From Beroe forskalii (lineage: Eukaryota; Ctenophora; Nuda; Beroida; Beroidae), in contig WFMF01000093.1 in assembly GCA_011033025.1 (NCBI GenBank), positions 186,001-250,000 of the forward strand: a DNA stretch of 64,000 bases. The letters are read 5' to 3'. The position numbers and the translations under genes are program-made. The notes beneath the pieces were generated by a model that worked only from the letters and a program-made list of their open reading frames with translations, was not told where the DNA came from and did no database searches. Shown here in pieces: positions 23,840-36,240 of the stretch. Position 1 is the first letter of the stretch. Every line of letters starts with the position of its first letter.

Positions 23840-25015
23840 TTCAAATAGTCTTATGATGCCAAAATAGTCTTATGATGGGAGCATTGTAAGGAAAATCTCG
23901 AGTGTTACTATTGAAAAAAGATTGTTCAGTTATAACCTCTTACCTCAAACATTGTTAGATCTAGCAAATAGCAGTATTATAAATATGCAATGTGTTTTCT
24001 ATTTTATTCAATTCTGATTTTTGGGGTCTGAGAGTGCCCCGGAAGGATTACAAGCGATTTCACACTTGATGTAGAGAATTAGAATATTATGATTCAAATA
24101 CCAAAGGGTAATAATAGATCAGTACTAGCAAGAAAATAGTGAGATAAAAAAGACATTATAAAAACATATAATACAATTGAAGGTCACATGAAAAGAAAAT
24201 ACAATTGAAAACATGAAAAGATAATACAAGATAATACAAGATAATACAAGATAATGTTCCTTGTCTGTGTCATGGGATTCATAACCTTGGTCACTAGTGT
24301 CACTCTCTTCAAGCTGGTATATAGCTGTCATCTTAGAATTCTTTGTTTGATGTCTTGGCTACTAAGATGATATTCACTATTCAGTGTAGAATATCAGATA
24401 ACAGTCTGGGCTACCCTATAGGGGTTAGGGTAGGTCTTGGCTTTAAGGAATTTGGGGAATCAAGGAAACTTACTATCTTACTTTTCCGGACCATAGCTTC
24501 TGGAGGCAGAGGGTTCCTCATCTTCCGTAATCCATTCTGGTCTATGAATCTGCCTCAATCTTGGCAATCACAGAACAATACCCGGATGTAGTTTCCCATT
24601 TTTCTGGCGTTTTTTCCAAGTTCTTTCTCCATCCTCGCAAATTTTTCTGCTGGTCTTGTAGGGTTCTTATGATTTCAACATTCCCCATCTTTCTATATTT
24701 ATTCTTTCTATACTTCGAGGCGGTTTATTTTCGCTGCTTCATTTATCAGGTCCATATTGTATCATATTCAAATTAACTTCTTGGTTGTACAAACATATTA
24801 TTATTATCAGGTTTATTTTAAAGTTTAAGAAATAGGGTCGATACTATATGATATTTCGTAGTTTATTTAATGATTTAAGATGATTCATTTCAAAAGTTAA
24901 TGTAATCTTCTTAGCTCCTCGTCTCCGGCAGCATATAGTTGCTCGAAGCGCTTTCTTTGTGTAGATGATTCAGCTTCCTTTGTGGACGATTCAGCCTCCT
25001 TTATAGACGATCCAG
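23840..25015. other. No gene recognised
   Basis: AT-rich. Contains a short (GATAATACAA)n patch at about 24217-24252. The plus-strand frames 24343-24776 have no supporting features. Confidence 0.4.
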
Positions 25016-25020
25016 CTTCC

Positions 25021-25460
25021 TTATGAGTGTGGCTCAATCTTCATCTTCTTCATATTTTCATAGGCGCTGTAAATGATGCCCATTATTTCCTGATGGCGAT
25101 CATAAGAAGTGGTCCAGAATGCATAATCCAAGGTGGTGAAACCCTGGCAATGCTGAGCCAGGCAGTGCAGGGCACCGTAACGCGGAGCTTCGTCAATACC
25201 ACCTGTGAAGGTCTCGGCAAAGGCTCCATGGTTGAAGTGGACCATGAGGCCTGAAACCTCACGTTGGAAATCTTCATATGTCAGAATGATGACCCACAAC
25301 TTTTTGAATTGTCGATCCTATCGACGAGGGTCCCAGCAAAGGCCCCATCATCAAAGTCATTGATTAAGCTTTCCCCTCTTCGGCAGAAAGCCTCAAATCT
25401 TCAGATATCTTCGAATTTCCCCCATTTGGCAGGACTTGTCATCTTATTAGAAGAATAAGA
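25021..25460 (-). pseudogene. Two related coding units in tandem (GAFA repeat), probably broken
   Basis: The proximal minus-strand frame (25299-25021) reads EDFQREVSGLMVHFNHGAFA, then ETFTGGIDEAPRYGALHCLA, and ends in MKKMKIEPHS. Immediately upstream (about 25458-25290), in a different frame, the strand reads FEAFCRRGESLINDFDDGAF and AGTLVDRIDNSKSC before a stop. The two are paralogous: F-x-R-G/V-S-L-x-x-F-x-x-GAFA-x-T-x-x-x-x-ID. The second half of the proximal unit (YGALHCLAQHCQGFTTLDYA) has an ankyrin-like cadence, so a repeat protein of that kind is possible. The frame difference suggests either an intron or a frameshift. Confidence 0.4.
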
Positions 25461-27130
25461 CGGATAATCATGTGTAGCATGATAGAACGTACAATATTAA
25501 AGTATTACTTGTTACAATCAGCTATCATTGTGTGAATGTTGTCTCACTTGGTTGAGATGGTTCAGCAGCCTGGGTGCTGATTGTGCTGTTCAGCTGGATG
25601 ACATGATTCCATGATATTGCTAGCAGTTAGCTGAAGTGTTATAAAGATAGAATAAATATTCTTGTATCTACTTACTTACATGGTATTCATATAATATGGT
25701 TTGGTTACCCTTAATGGATTCTATCATTTTGCATCCGGTGTTGCATTGAGGTTCCTCTCCCTCGTATCTTCTGAATTGTTTCATTTCTGTCTTATTTTAC
25801 GAAATCTATTGCGAAATGTAGGTACAAAGATCATTCTCCAATATCTACTTCACGGTATTCTGACTGACGCGAATATACCGTACAGCTCTCATATTCGGGT
25901 TTTCATTATCCAATATACACACAATTCCATCATAGGGCTACCGGGATTTCAGTGACCCTCTTCGCCCTCTCATTTTCCGAATTGTTTAAATACTGTCTTA
26001 TTTTGCGAAATCTATTTCTAATTTAGATATTGCTTTCTTGTTTAATCAATTTGAATTAATGATTACATATATATGCTATGGTGTACCTGCATTCGAATCA
26101 AAAATCAATAAAGAGTAAACGAGATTCTATTTGGAAGCACATTGTAAAAAGAACTGAAAATTAATGTACTTTACCTTATTAAAGAGTCAATACTCGCATA
26201 GCACAGTGACTTCGTATCGTATAGGTTGGATTGTTGTGACTTATTCCAATCTATTTCAAGAACGGATTCGGAAAACCCTTCCGAGCGTGTTAGGTGTCAA
26301 GCTGGCGCTGCTTTGTATGGGGATATGAATTTCTCAAATCTACTTTTCATTTCCTTCATCTTTCATTTTCCGAAGATTTTTTTGAATCTTCCTTCAGTAA
26401 ATAATCATTAAGGATGCTGACACGCCAAAGGTTAAATCAAATCAGCAATTATATAAATCCAATCTATATAATATCATCAATATGAATTTAATTGGGGAAT
26501 ACAATACAGATATCGTCCAATCTTAATTATAATTTCGTAAGAGCACGTGAATTATGTCTGTCTGTGCCGCCGTATACAATTAAATTTGACCTTGCCAAGA
26601 AAATATCAAGAGAAACGAATGCAAAGGGGAAAAAAGAGGTGCCGTTGCTATGGAGATTGGATATTTGCGCACGTGCAACATAAAGTAGTTCGCAATGTAG
26701 TGTTAATATTACGTTATTGATTAAAGCTGTCGAGATGTTGCTTTTGAATGTTGATGTTTTTAGATTTGTAGTTCATGTTTTCATGAGGCATGTAGGAACT
26801 AGGACGACAATTATTGGAAGTTTAGGAAAGTAGGAAGGTATTACAAAAAATCTCTTAGCGGTAGAGTTCAACCGATGAAATAAATTCGCATCAAACGATG
26901 TCCGTGCGTCTCGGCCTGTTTCAAAATTAAGGAGAGGTTCGATTCAGATTCAGAACACTTCACGTAAACGTAAGGGAAAATAAAATTGTTGAACTAACGA
27001 AATAAACAAAACGCGCGCTCATTCTAATTAATAATGCGCGCTGAAACTCTGCGCGCAGCGCTGTCATTCTGCAAAGTTATTTCAGATAAAGTCTCATGCT
27101 TGCAAGAGCAAATGCGCGGCGTAAAATCAT
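25461..27130. other. No gene recognised
   Basis: AT-rich. A CG-rich patch with GCGCGC motifs lies at 27008-27060. Short frames only. Confidence 0.4.
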
Positions 27131-27135
27131 GAATT

Positions 27136-27417
27136 TTATTTTGCTGCACTTAGCCTGAGCGCGCACCACGCAGGGTCGCAGGGTCTAAATAAATTTTCAA
27201 TTTTCAAAATAAACGTTGTTACTTTTGCTCCCTCATGAACTGTTTTTTTGAGATTAGTATTTGGTTCTGTAGTATCAAGCAGCTCCAACGGGCTTGCTAG
27301 TAGGTTAATAAACTGGTGTCTGGAGGACACAGCTTGCTGGAGGATTCGGCAGTAGTTTGTCAATCTATATTGGACCCGTTGCAAATGAAGTCTCCTGGTC
27401 AGAATTGACTGCAGATG
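27136..27417 (-). CDS. Candidate coding exon, unknown protein
   Basis: After an acceptor-like ACATCTGCAG (minus strand, around 27418) the frame is open through RVQYRLTNYCRILQQAVSSR, HQFINLLASPLELLDTTEPN and LKKTVHEGAKVTTFILKIE. It then runs into a less protein-like tail and a stop. Helical, Leu-rich character. No family is recognised and no partner exon was found. Confidence 0.3.
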   Translation of the reverse strand, partial: HLQSILTRRLHLQRVQYRLTNYCRILQQAVSSRHQFINLLASPLELLDTTEPNTNLKKTVHEGAKVTTFILKIENLFRPCDPAWCALRLSAAK

Positions 27418-27551
27418 TTAAATTGGCCATTTCTTCTGGTCGCAGTTCCAGAAATCTGCAATCATCCCATGTTACCCTTCTTGGTTTATGTAGTCCAGCT
27501 ATAAATAAATTGATCGCTGTTCACTGGCCTGCTGGTTGTGGCTGAGGAACA

Positions 27552-28450
27552 GTTTAAAAGCAAGGTTTTGTTCCTTTTCCAAGATCAGAGAACTTGATAC
27601 TTGGTGCTATGTATTCTAGATAGATGACAATATTATCCTAGTTATTTTATACCTACTACTTCTAATTAGTTAGCAATTCATGACGGAGGATGAGACGATC
27701 TTGATCTCATCAAGAACGTGTGATTCTTCATATTGATCTGACATGTACTAACCTGCTGCCACTCTGGATTAATTGCTACTGATCTCGCTGTTGAAACATT
27801 GATGAGACATGTAGATAATATATCCTTGATCCAGTCCATTTCCTTGAAAGCAAATTGAACCTATAATACTGCTCACAGTTACAGTTGTTAGTTCAAACTA
27901 CTCACATAAAAACTCATGACTTTGTTCTTGAGATTGTCTTCTGAAGCTCCAGAGATGGATCTCTTGAATTTCTACCCAGTTTCCAACTCCCCACTTGTTT
28001 ACTCCCTCTTTGATAAGAGCACAATGTATAATCAGCTCAAGGTAGGTCTCTTAAGAAGGCCTTAACTTTCAACTTTTTATTAAGGTTCTACCCAAAATGG
28101 AGTAGCACGTAGTCAGCCATGTAGTTCAACTAACACTTAAGCCAAAGAAGGAGTCCGACTTCAGGAATATTAGAAATCAAAGCGTACTTGACAAGTTTAC
28201 AACTTGAACTAAAATATTTACGAAATCGCCTGCATCATAATAAGACGCTGTTCAAGGGTAGTAGCCGGAAGGTGTGTGCGTTGCAAATAAAGACATTGCC
28301 GTACTGGGGACATCACGAATCTCCATGGATGGCGAAGAGTTATCCTTGAGATAGTATAACTTCCGCAGGAAAACGCATGTGTCCTTTTTTACTGCAGAGG
28401 AAACTCCTATCTGAGAACTTTTGAAGTATGAACTTTTAGAATATGGATCG
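27552..28450. repeat. Direct duplication within the spacer, copy 1
   Basis: Matches 28913-30420 in order: AAAAGCAAGG, CTTGATACTTGGTGCTA, CCATTTCCTTGA-AGCAAATTG, GAAGCTCCAGAGATGGATCT, GAAGGAGTCCGACTTCAGG, and finally GGTAGTAGCCG-AAGGTGT. Copy 2 carries about 0.6 kb more sequence. Confidence 0.75.
27916..28041 (+). CDS. Candidate 5-prime exon in duplication copy 1
   Basis: ATG at 27916 opens a 42-codon frame reading MTLFLRLSSEAPEMDLLNFY, then PVSNSPLVYSLFDKSTMYNQ. It ends exactly at a donor-like AAG|GTAGGT (28041/28042). Copy 2 (about 29337-29425) keeps NFYPVSNSPLV-SLFD, but an extra T breaks the link to the upstream residues and a stop follows. If real, copy 1 is the functional member. No family is recognised. 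Confidence 0.3.
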
Positions 28451-28638
28451 ATGCTGTTTGCAACAAATGTAGGATTCTGTCCTCCACTGATAGGAAGTGT
28501 AAGGGCCTCTTTGAGGTTCTGAACCCTCACTGCCGCACAAAGCGGTAGTTTCCGCACAACAGTGGAAGATCGTGGTCCAGGACGGAGGACCTCCAGCTCT
28601 TCGAGGGCAAGAAAAATGTCCGAAAAGTCTCCGTCCAC
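28252..28638 (-). CDS. Candidate coding exon of 128 codons, unknown
   Basis: The minus strand reads MDGDFSDIFLALEELEVLRP, then LPLCAAVRVQNLKEALTLPI, and further on FLRKLYYLKDNSSPSMEIRD and a terminal HTPSGYYP-stop. In the partner duplication (about 30210-30330, minus) the end of the frame persists as KKFYCLKDNSS, MDIRVVPSMAMA and FTPFGYYPWTS. The similarity is therefore at protein level, with a two-codon deletion. Upstream residues are not shared. No family is recognised. Confidence 0.4.
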   Translation of the reverse strand: MDGDFSDIFLALEELEVLRPGPRSSTVVRKLPLCAAVRVQNLKEALTLPISGGQNPTFVANSIDPYSKSSYFKSSQIGVSSAVKKDTCVFLRKLYYLKDNSSPSMEIRDVPSTAMSLFATHTPSGYYP

Positions 28639-28912
28639 AATGCAGAGAAGGGCGTGGTACCCTCACTCACTAATCTTCAATCGAATTTATTTGCTTATCT
28701 GAAACAGTAAAATAATAAGGTTGTAAAGATCTTTCAATACTCGCTCACTCTTAGTTGTGCAATTGGCAATTAGTTATGTATCATATTTTAATTAGTTAGG
28801 TATAATATATGATATCAATTTACTTATATGATTCTTTCCATAGAAATTAAAATGTTTAATTCATATGGCAATTCCCTGAAAATGAAATCTTAACTATATT
28901 TAAATATTTAAA

Positions 28913-30420
28913 TGAAAAGCAAGGATTTGTTTCTGTTCCTTCGATCAGGGTACTTGATTCCTGGTGCTAGTTATTCTCTAGATAAGTAGATAGATGACTA
29001 TATTATCGTAATAATTTTATACTACTTAACTTATGAATTTATGACGGTGATTGTTCATATTGATAAGTTCTGACACTTAATCAATTTGATTTATTTATGG
29101 CCACTGATTGAGCTGTTTAAATATTGATGATGCAGGGAGTCAATAAATCCTTGTCTCAGTCCATTTCCTTGACAACAAATTGAACCTATAACTCTATAAG
29201 TCTATAATACTGCACACAGTTACAGTTGTAAGTTCAGTTACACTTATAATAAGTTCAAACTACTCACATAAAACTCAGGACTTTGTTCTTGAGATTGTCT
29301 TAGCTAGTGCATCTCGTTTAATTGGGAATAGCTTCGGTGCTGAAGCTCCAGAGATGGATCTCTTTGAATTTCTACCCAGTTTCCAACTCCCCACTTGTTA
29401 GCTCCCTCTTTGATCGTTTCACATAAGATAGAAGTTTATATTCAGCCCTTCAGTTTCTAGATAAGGGCTTTAATTTTCAATCATTGTCTCCCATAATAGG
29501 GCGTAACATGTTGTTAAGTCATTTATTCCAAGATCCGGGCAACAAAAGCTTTTTATAACTTTGGCCTTCGGTGATGCTTGCCTCTTCCGGGCCAATACTT
29601 ATTATACTTATCAATAATAGTTATTTCCAATCTCTAGAAATTTCAAGAAAATAGTTGATACAAGTCGAAGAAGGAGTCCGACTTCAGGAATATTAGGAAT
29701 CAAATCGAACTTTACTGGACTCAAATCTTCTGCGTCACAATAGACGAAAATAGGCATCAAAGTATTTTGTATAAATGGTGTTAAGTTTTCATTTTTCAAC
29801 GACGTAAATTTAGAACTGAATGAATAATAAATGACGTAAATTTAGAATTGAATGAATGATTTATTATGATGTGATTAATTAATTTCCACAGTTTGGATGC
29901 AGGCCTCCAGTCAGGCCAGGCGACTGATTTAATTGATGTGTTTTTTTGCTATGGTTATGTTGCCATGGTTATGTAATGACTGGCAAGTATTTGAATAATC
30001 GGTCTCTTAATTACGGAGTGTATTGGCTCTTATTCTTCGTTTTATCCATACCTCGCAATGTGAGATCTAACTAATGAGTGTGTTTCCAAGTGAGTCATAA
30101 ATATTATTATACTGGGTATTTAGGTGAGCGTCGGGTCCGGGGTCCGCGCATTTCACTAGGGGACATAGATTAAATTATTGACGTTTTTCTCGTCCAACCT
30201 TAGGCACTGGTCCAAGGGTAGTAGCCGAAAGGTGTAAACATCAAAGATATAGCCATTGCCATACTGGGGACAACACGAATATCCATGGAAGAGTTGTCCT
30301 TGAGACAGTAAAACTTCTTCAGGCATCCGCAGGAAAACGCGTGGGTCCTTGGAACTTCTTACTGCAGAGGAAAACCCTATCTAAGAACTTTTAAAGTATG
30401 GATAGATGCTGTTTAAAAAC
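28913..30420. repeat. Direct duplication within the spacer, copy 2
   Basis: Partner of 27552-28450, including the decayed equivalents of both candidate exons. Extra sequence between about 29800 and 30180 is not in copy 1. Confidence 0.75.
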
Positions 30421-31260
30421 GCCTGTTTTAAAACACCTCTGTTATTAGTAGCTGAAACTTCCTCTTCCTTGTAAGTACAGAGTAATTCTCCGTTGCTATT
30501 AGGTGATCTTGACTTCTTTTGTCGGTAATGTCATAAAACCGAACCTTGTGGTATGTTGTGGTATGTAGATGCTCCGCAGTGAGCGATGGCATGTTCTTCC
30601 CTTTATCTGTAAGAGGTCTTCGACTGGCTAGATTAGCATTTCATGAGAATCATATACCATGTTTCTAGCAGTTTCTCTTCCTGCCACCTGCAGTTCTGTG
30701 GTGATGAGCTGTTGGTATCAATATCATACCTCAATAATGCAGCCTGGCCGGCAGCACTTCATGAAGCAGTCTGCCCGGCGCCAGCACTGCTGAAAGTGAA
30801 AATACACATCCTACACTACCACATGCAGTTCTGTGGTGGTGAGATGTTGATGGAGCCTGACCTCCAGAATTTCCTGCTTCCACTTGTCTTCTCTCTCTTC
30901 GAATATACCATTCCTATCTCTTGTTCCTCCACTTATGTTTCGGCCCTGAATGTGTTGGAGAGCCGATGATAATATGGAGTTCATTTGACTCTACTGCGGG
31001 GTACTTTTTTATTCTGTTGAGTAGAGTGACCAATTAAGCCAAAAAATTAAATATTGTATAAGATATTTATTAAAACTCCTCCAGGCAACTGAAATCTTTC
31101 ACGATTCTTAGAGCGAATGAAATCGACGCCTTCAGATCATACTTCACTGAAATATCGGAATATTGTTTATGAGAAAAACTGGACCTTAAACTTTTTATTA
31201 TTTTGTAATTTTTTCCGTTGAGCATGTGGAACAAGTGTCAAGATGTTAAGTCTTTTTGAC
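30421..31260. other. No gene recognised
   Basis: A plus-strand frame at 30643-30969 contains a duplicated CACCTGCAGTTCTGTGGTG / CACATGCAGTTCTGTGGTG segment but has no domain-like content. Confidence 0.35.
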
Positions 31261-31263
31261 AGT

Positions 31264-31806
31264 CTATGTTCCTATGTAGTTCTGCCCCTGGCCTATCTGG
31301 TCATGCAGGACGAACTTCTCGTTCGACCGTTTCACCCGGGCCCTGCTCCCTTCTCCTGCTTTGCGGATGGGCAGAGCAATTGAGTCCAGGTAGCAGCGGG
31401 AGCCCCGACGATGGGCCTGTACTCCACTTCGCCGGCAGTTTTGATAAGGTCTAAATTCTAAAATGTCAATTAAATCTTCCACATTTGATGCCCTAAATAG
31501 TCTTGGCAGATTTGGGGTTTGGTGGGAGGATACACTCGCGGTGTATGATGTTGTGATGTGTAATAAGTAGAAGGGGGGGGGGGGTGTTTGGGGTGGCATC
31601 TCGCTGGCCTCATGCTGCAGTGGGACGTCTTGGGTGGGCGTGGCCCCCGAAGACGGGTGGGTGTCTTTTAGCGGTTCAGGAGGTACACGGAGTTGTGGGG
31701 CTTCTTGTTCATTGGTGGGAGGAAGTGGTGAGCGTCCTCGTGACTGGTCGGTGTGTGTCTGGTGCGCTCTGCGTGTGCAATGGGGTCTTCTGCTAACCGC
31801 CGGCAT
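31264..31806 (-). other. 180-codon proline-rich open frame of doubtful reality
   Basis: The minus strand is open for 180 codons. The first two thirds are Pro/Ser/Thr/Arg-rich, including PQTPPPPFYLLH generated by a poly-G tract on the plus strand. The last third (RLFRASNVEDLIDILEFRPY, then YLDSIALPIRKAGEG) looks more protein-like. No family, splice support or duplicate copy was found. Opposite-strand frames of similar length overlap it, so it may be a product of GC-rich composition. Confidence 0.25.
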
Positions 31807-31929
31807 AAAAGTGGCTGTTACTCGGCCCGGGAATCTTCCTTACTTGCTCGGTCCTGCTTATGTCGTAGAAACACGACCTTTAACTAGTAGATATCTTTTT
31901 AATCCAGCTATACTGACAGTCAAAGTGTA

Positions 31930-33470
31930 AAGATCCGTATGAAATTGTTCAGACGTTTGTTCCCCACAAACATCCTTTATTGATTCCCCTTTGAGTGCCC
32001 TTCTTGAGCATTTTGCTATGGAATTATTCTGAAATTTATCTAATTCATAAACTAATCTTTTCTAAAAAATAAAATTAACTATTAGTTGGACTCTATGCAG
32101 GCTCAAGCACTGTCCGAATGCATCTATAAACTGTGTCCTTAATATTGATGGTAAACTTTTAAAAATGCAACCAGGTCAAACTAGTACAATTGAGCTATTA
32201 TGATGAAATTGCGTTGAAATGCGTTGTCTCTTTTTTGATAACAAATATATCTCGACTGATTTTAACTCATGAGGAGGAAATATCTTTGAGAATCGGATAG
32301 AGCTCTTGTGTGATTGGGGTTTTCCAATTGGCTTCCAGGACCTGAGGATACTGATTTCACCATACGTGAACAAACAGAACAAGACAGAGAAAAGGTTCAA
32401 GAATAAGGTTCCTTGAGATGATTGGATTCATGCATTCATCAAAACGAGAAACCTCAGAAATCATTTGAACAGGAAAGAGAGGAGGCAAGCAGTAGGTGGT
32501 TTCCTTGGGGTTGCAGATAAGGTATCGTCATTATTATATCGTCTAAAGGGAGTCCCAGACAATTAGGAAGACATGATCACTGAGATTTCAAGATTGGAAG
32601 AAAAGAATCATCCTACGCCATTGAGCAGACGCAAAAAAGATTCGGTGTGAGTCTATAAGGATTATATTATTATCTCGACAAATTCCCGTAAAGAAGGATG
32701 CATCCTCAATATGGGATGGAACCAGGGCATGGATGGAGAAGGACGCTTACGTTACAGAGCATCATGTAAACATGGATTCTTCATTGCATATGTTCTGGAG
32801 TTAACATCGACCCGTCATTGACTACAATAGTCAAATGATGTACTTTCAAGAGTAATGAACGATATATCGTCGACTCGCTACATCATTACCACTGCACGTC
32901 TGCACAGACCTTTGATTCAATAATTTAAATAATAATCACTTATCAGTAAGAACATGGTGTTTTATTGCTTCTTTATTCAAAAGAAAGGAGACTTGCTATG
33001 TTGCTATGTTTACATATAAGTACAAGATAATGTGATGCTACCTGTCAAGCATCTGACAAGCACCCCTGCTCACCCAGAGACTTTTTGAAATTTTATATTT
33101 TATCAGGCCCACGCTAGTGGGTCGCAGCTTCTCGGGGACAGGAAGAGATGTAGGTGGTTGTAATTATAGCTCACGTATAATCGCTCAACCAGTTATTATT
33201 AATCTATTATTACTTCATTATCATAAGAAAAACTGTTGATTTACATAATTTCAAAAGAAGTGGCATGCACGTTTTGACTTTTGCGTCATGCTAAAATTGA
33301 CACAGGAGCCAGCATTCTGGTATGATTTGATACTGACTGGCCATAGAATTTGACCCAGACCCTTTCAATAGGACCCCATGTAATCAAAAATGTCTATTAT
33401 GTGACATCATGACGAAGCAGTCCATGGGCGAGAAAATATAACACATTACTATATTATATCCAGAGGAGTA
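31930..33470. other. No gene recognised
   Basis: AT-rich end of the spacer before the right arm. Only short frames. Confidence 0.45.
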
Positions 33471-35550
33471 CAAGGATAGTCTCGCCGCAACTTTCACGGC
33501 ATTAGCTCTGCGATACTGTGAATGTGAGCGGCTTAAAAAAGAAGAAGATTCTGATGATCATAGGATCACAGAATGATAAGCTGATGATCCAGGAAGGTAT
33601 AAGGTACGATTCAAATAGCTTCCGATTCCAAAAAAGAAAGAAGAAAAAACCTGAACTTCCCTACCCTCTCCGCCTCTGAGAGCCTAGACAACCTACAAAA
33701 AGTCCAAAATCTCAGCACATGGACACACATCAAGTCCAAGAAGACTTTAGCGACGTTTCCACGTTTTATTGAAAGATATATCAGCACACTCGTGGGTAGC
33801 AAGCAAACTTTTGGGTTGGTTCTAAAAGGCTGCTATTGAAGAAATGGTACATAAAGATGATTTACTTAATTATGGCTTGGATTCTAGACAAACGTTGCTA
33901 TCGAAACAAAAGGTTACGACTCATTTGACCCAAGTTCCACTTTCAATTTCATAACAGACAAACTTCGCTGACCTAAAATTTAGTCACCCAAGACCAAGAA
34001 AATTGGTTACCCTTCATTCGGCATTCTTGTCCTTTGGGAGAACCCAGAAGAATCAAATCGGCATGTCATGGGACTTGCTGTACTCAAGAAATCATGTAAT
34101 AAGTGAGTAAATATTTGAGAAAGTTAAGTGATACTGCCTTTATAAAATTCAATGCGAATGTAAGCAAACTAAAATATTAACTTATTACTTGGTAAAGATA
34201 TCACAGCTTATTGATAAAATCGAAAATTGATAAAATCGAGCAATTTTTCAAGGCCATATTGGATAGGTAAGTTGAAACTGCAGTGTCCACCCGACGTTTA
34301 CCTCAATTAGGGTCCCAATTAAATACTAGTCCAAGTTACAAAGTAGGTCAACGGAATCGTAACTTTCATCGAATCTTAGTAGCTTAGTAGGTATCTCATT
34401 CTTTTAACTTTTTAACGTGTTTCAAGTCATTTTTCATCATACATCTTAAATCTATCTTTCTTTCTTTTTTGTTTGACTTCTTTTTTGATTTTTTTGGATT
34501 CAGTCACGTTTTTTCATCGTTTCTTTTTCTATTCATTCTGGATGTCTTATCTTATTTCTCTCAATTCTATATTAAGCGAAATGCCTGTTTCTGTTTGGAA
34601 ATGCTAATTCTTATTGATCTGCATCTTGGAGAGAACTATGGGGGCAAGTTCCTTGATTTTATTGTGGAAATGGTATCCTAATATTCAAAAAGAAAACCTA
34701 GATAAGAAGGTAACTATAAAAAAGCCATCCGGCGTGGGATGAATTATAGAACTTGTGGACGTGTCAATTTCCGAAGAAACCTACTCATCGCTTCTATTTA
34801 ACACATTGATTTGGTGATCTCACGGGCTGGGATCACAGTGTTACACAGATTCGATGACCTAGATAAGAATGTAAGTAATTGTAATCAGTAATGTTAGGAA
34901 ACCTTGCAGCGTGGTAGAGCATTGACATCAAGAAGATTACATAAGGAAGAAGGATATATGAACAGAGCAGATTTTATTCGCACAGGAGTTAATACAATTT
35001 GCAAACCCTGCATAAGATTGGGAAGAAACAAGACCTCACAGCCTTTGAGAGGCTTCTAGAGGGAATATTAGAAGCAATAACAATCAAGGCTGCATGATTC
35101 TGAATACAGCAGGGTTCTCAATACCAGTGTTCTGAGGACTGAAATATCAACATACCCTGCTGGAAACTTCAGTACCTCAGAGAGTAAAATCAATACTAGT
35201 AAAAGACTCCAAGCTGGCTTCAATGCAGCGTTGGATAATGAATAATCAATAGATACAAAAGATATACGTAAAAAAGCTATCATCAAAAACTGGACAGAAG
35301 GAAAGGATGATCATTGAAACCTCATTTCCATTTTATGGTTTGGCATTAATTTATTTGCATTATGTCTTGCATTGATCTTTGACTACAGAATCGAGCATAA
35401 AAAGATAAAAAAGGAGGCTTGAAAGTTTCAAAGCTTCCATTTCCCTGAAAATGGGTTTTAATTTTGAAGAAGCTTGAGGCTGAAGCCTACCTATTTGAGA
35501 CAGCCTTCAGGGATGGCCTTTACTCCCTAAGGGCCTAAGGGCCCGAAGCC

Positions 35551-35932
35551 TTGCCCGTCAGATGGAAACTGATGGCTCCCCTGGCCCCCACGGGCGCTGC
35601 AGCAGCCCGGATCCTACCTCCCCCACCTCCTCCTGAGGACATCTGCCTTCTCTCCTCCCCTTCCACCTCATCTCCTCCCCCCACCTCCTCCAGCTACTTT
35701 GGTGGTGAAGGCACGGACTCCGCCACCCAGCTCTCCACCTCCTCCACCTCCTCTTGCCCCTTCCTGCCCCACCCTGCCGGACTTCTCATCTATTATCTCC
35801 CGGATCGACGGGACTGTCCCTGAAGGGACTTTTGTGATCACACGGGAACTCATCACGGAGTTCTTTAATGATGCAAGGCTCATCAACGACGCACTCCAAG
35901 TGTTCAGGGATATGAGTCATTGGGCAACACCT
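35551..35932 (+). CDS. Candidate Pro-rich exon with PDFSS segment, right-arm copy
   Basis: A Pro/Ser/Thr-rich lead-in (repeats of the type PPPPPPE-ICLLSSPSTSS) is followed, in the frame starting at 35699, by CPTLPDFSSIISRIDGTVPE, GTFVITRELITEFFNDARLI and NDALQVFRDMSHWAT. This is nearly identical to the left-arm peptide, but the ending differs. Here the frame continues into another Pro-rich block from a local duplication (about 35935-36010 repeats 35625-35690), whereas the left arm stops after LSNFIT. A polyproline-rich protein with one small folded segment is the best description. Function is unknown. Confidence 0.4.
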
Positions 35933-36240
35933 CCCCCACCTCCTCCTGAGGTCATCTGCCTTCTCTCCTCCCCTTCCACCTCATCTCCTCCCCCCACCTC
36001 CTCCAGCTCTCCCTCCTCCCCCAACTCCTCCTGAGCTCATCTGCCCTCTCTCCTCCCCTTCCACATCATCTCCTCCTGAGCTCATCTGCCTTCTCTCCTA
36101 CCACCTCATCTCCTTCTTCCAGCTTTGTAGAGTTGGACCTTGCCTCCGTGTCCCCACAACCCCCTCCACCGGGAACTTCTGCCCCTGTACCTTTCCCGGA
36201 GGAGTTACCTCCTCTCATACCAATTTCTTCTCTTCGCCGT

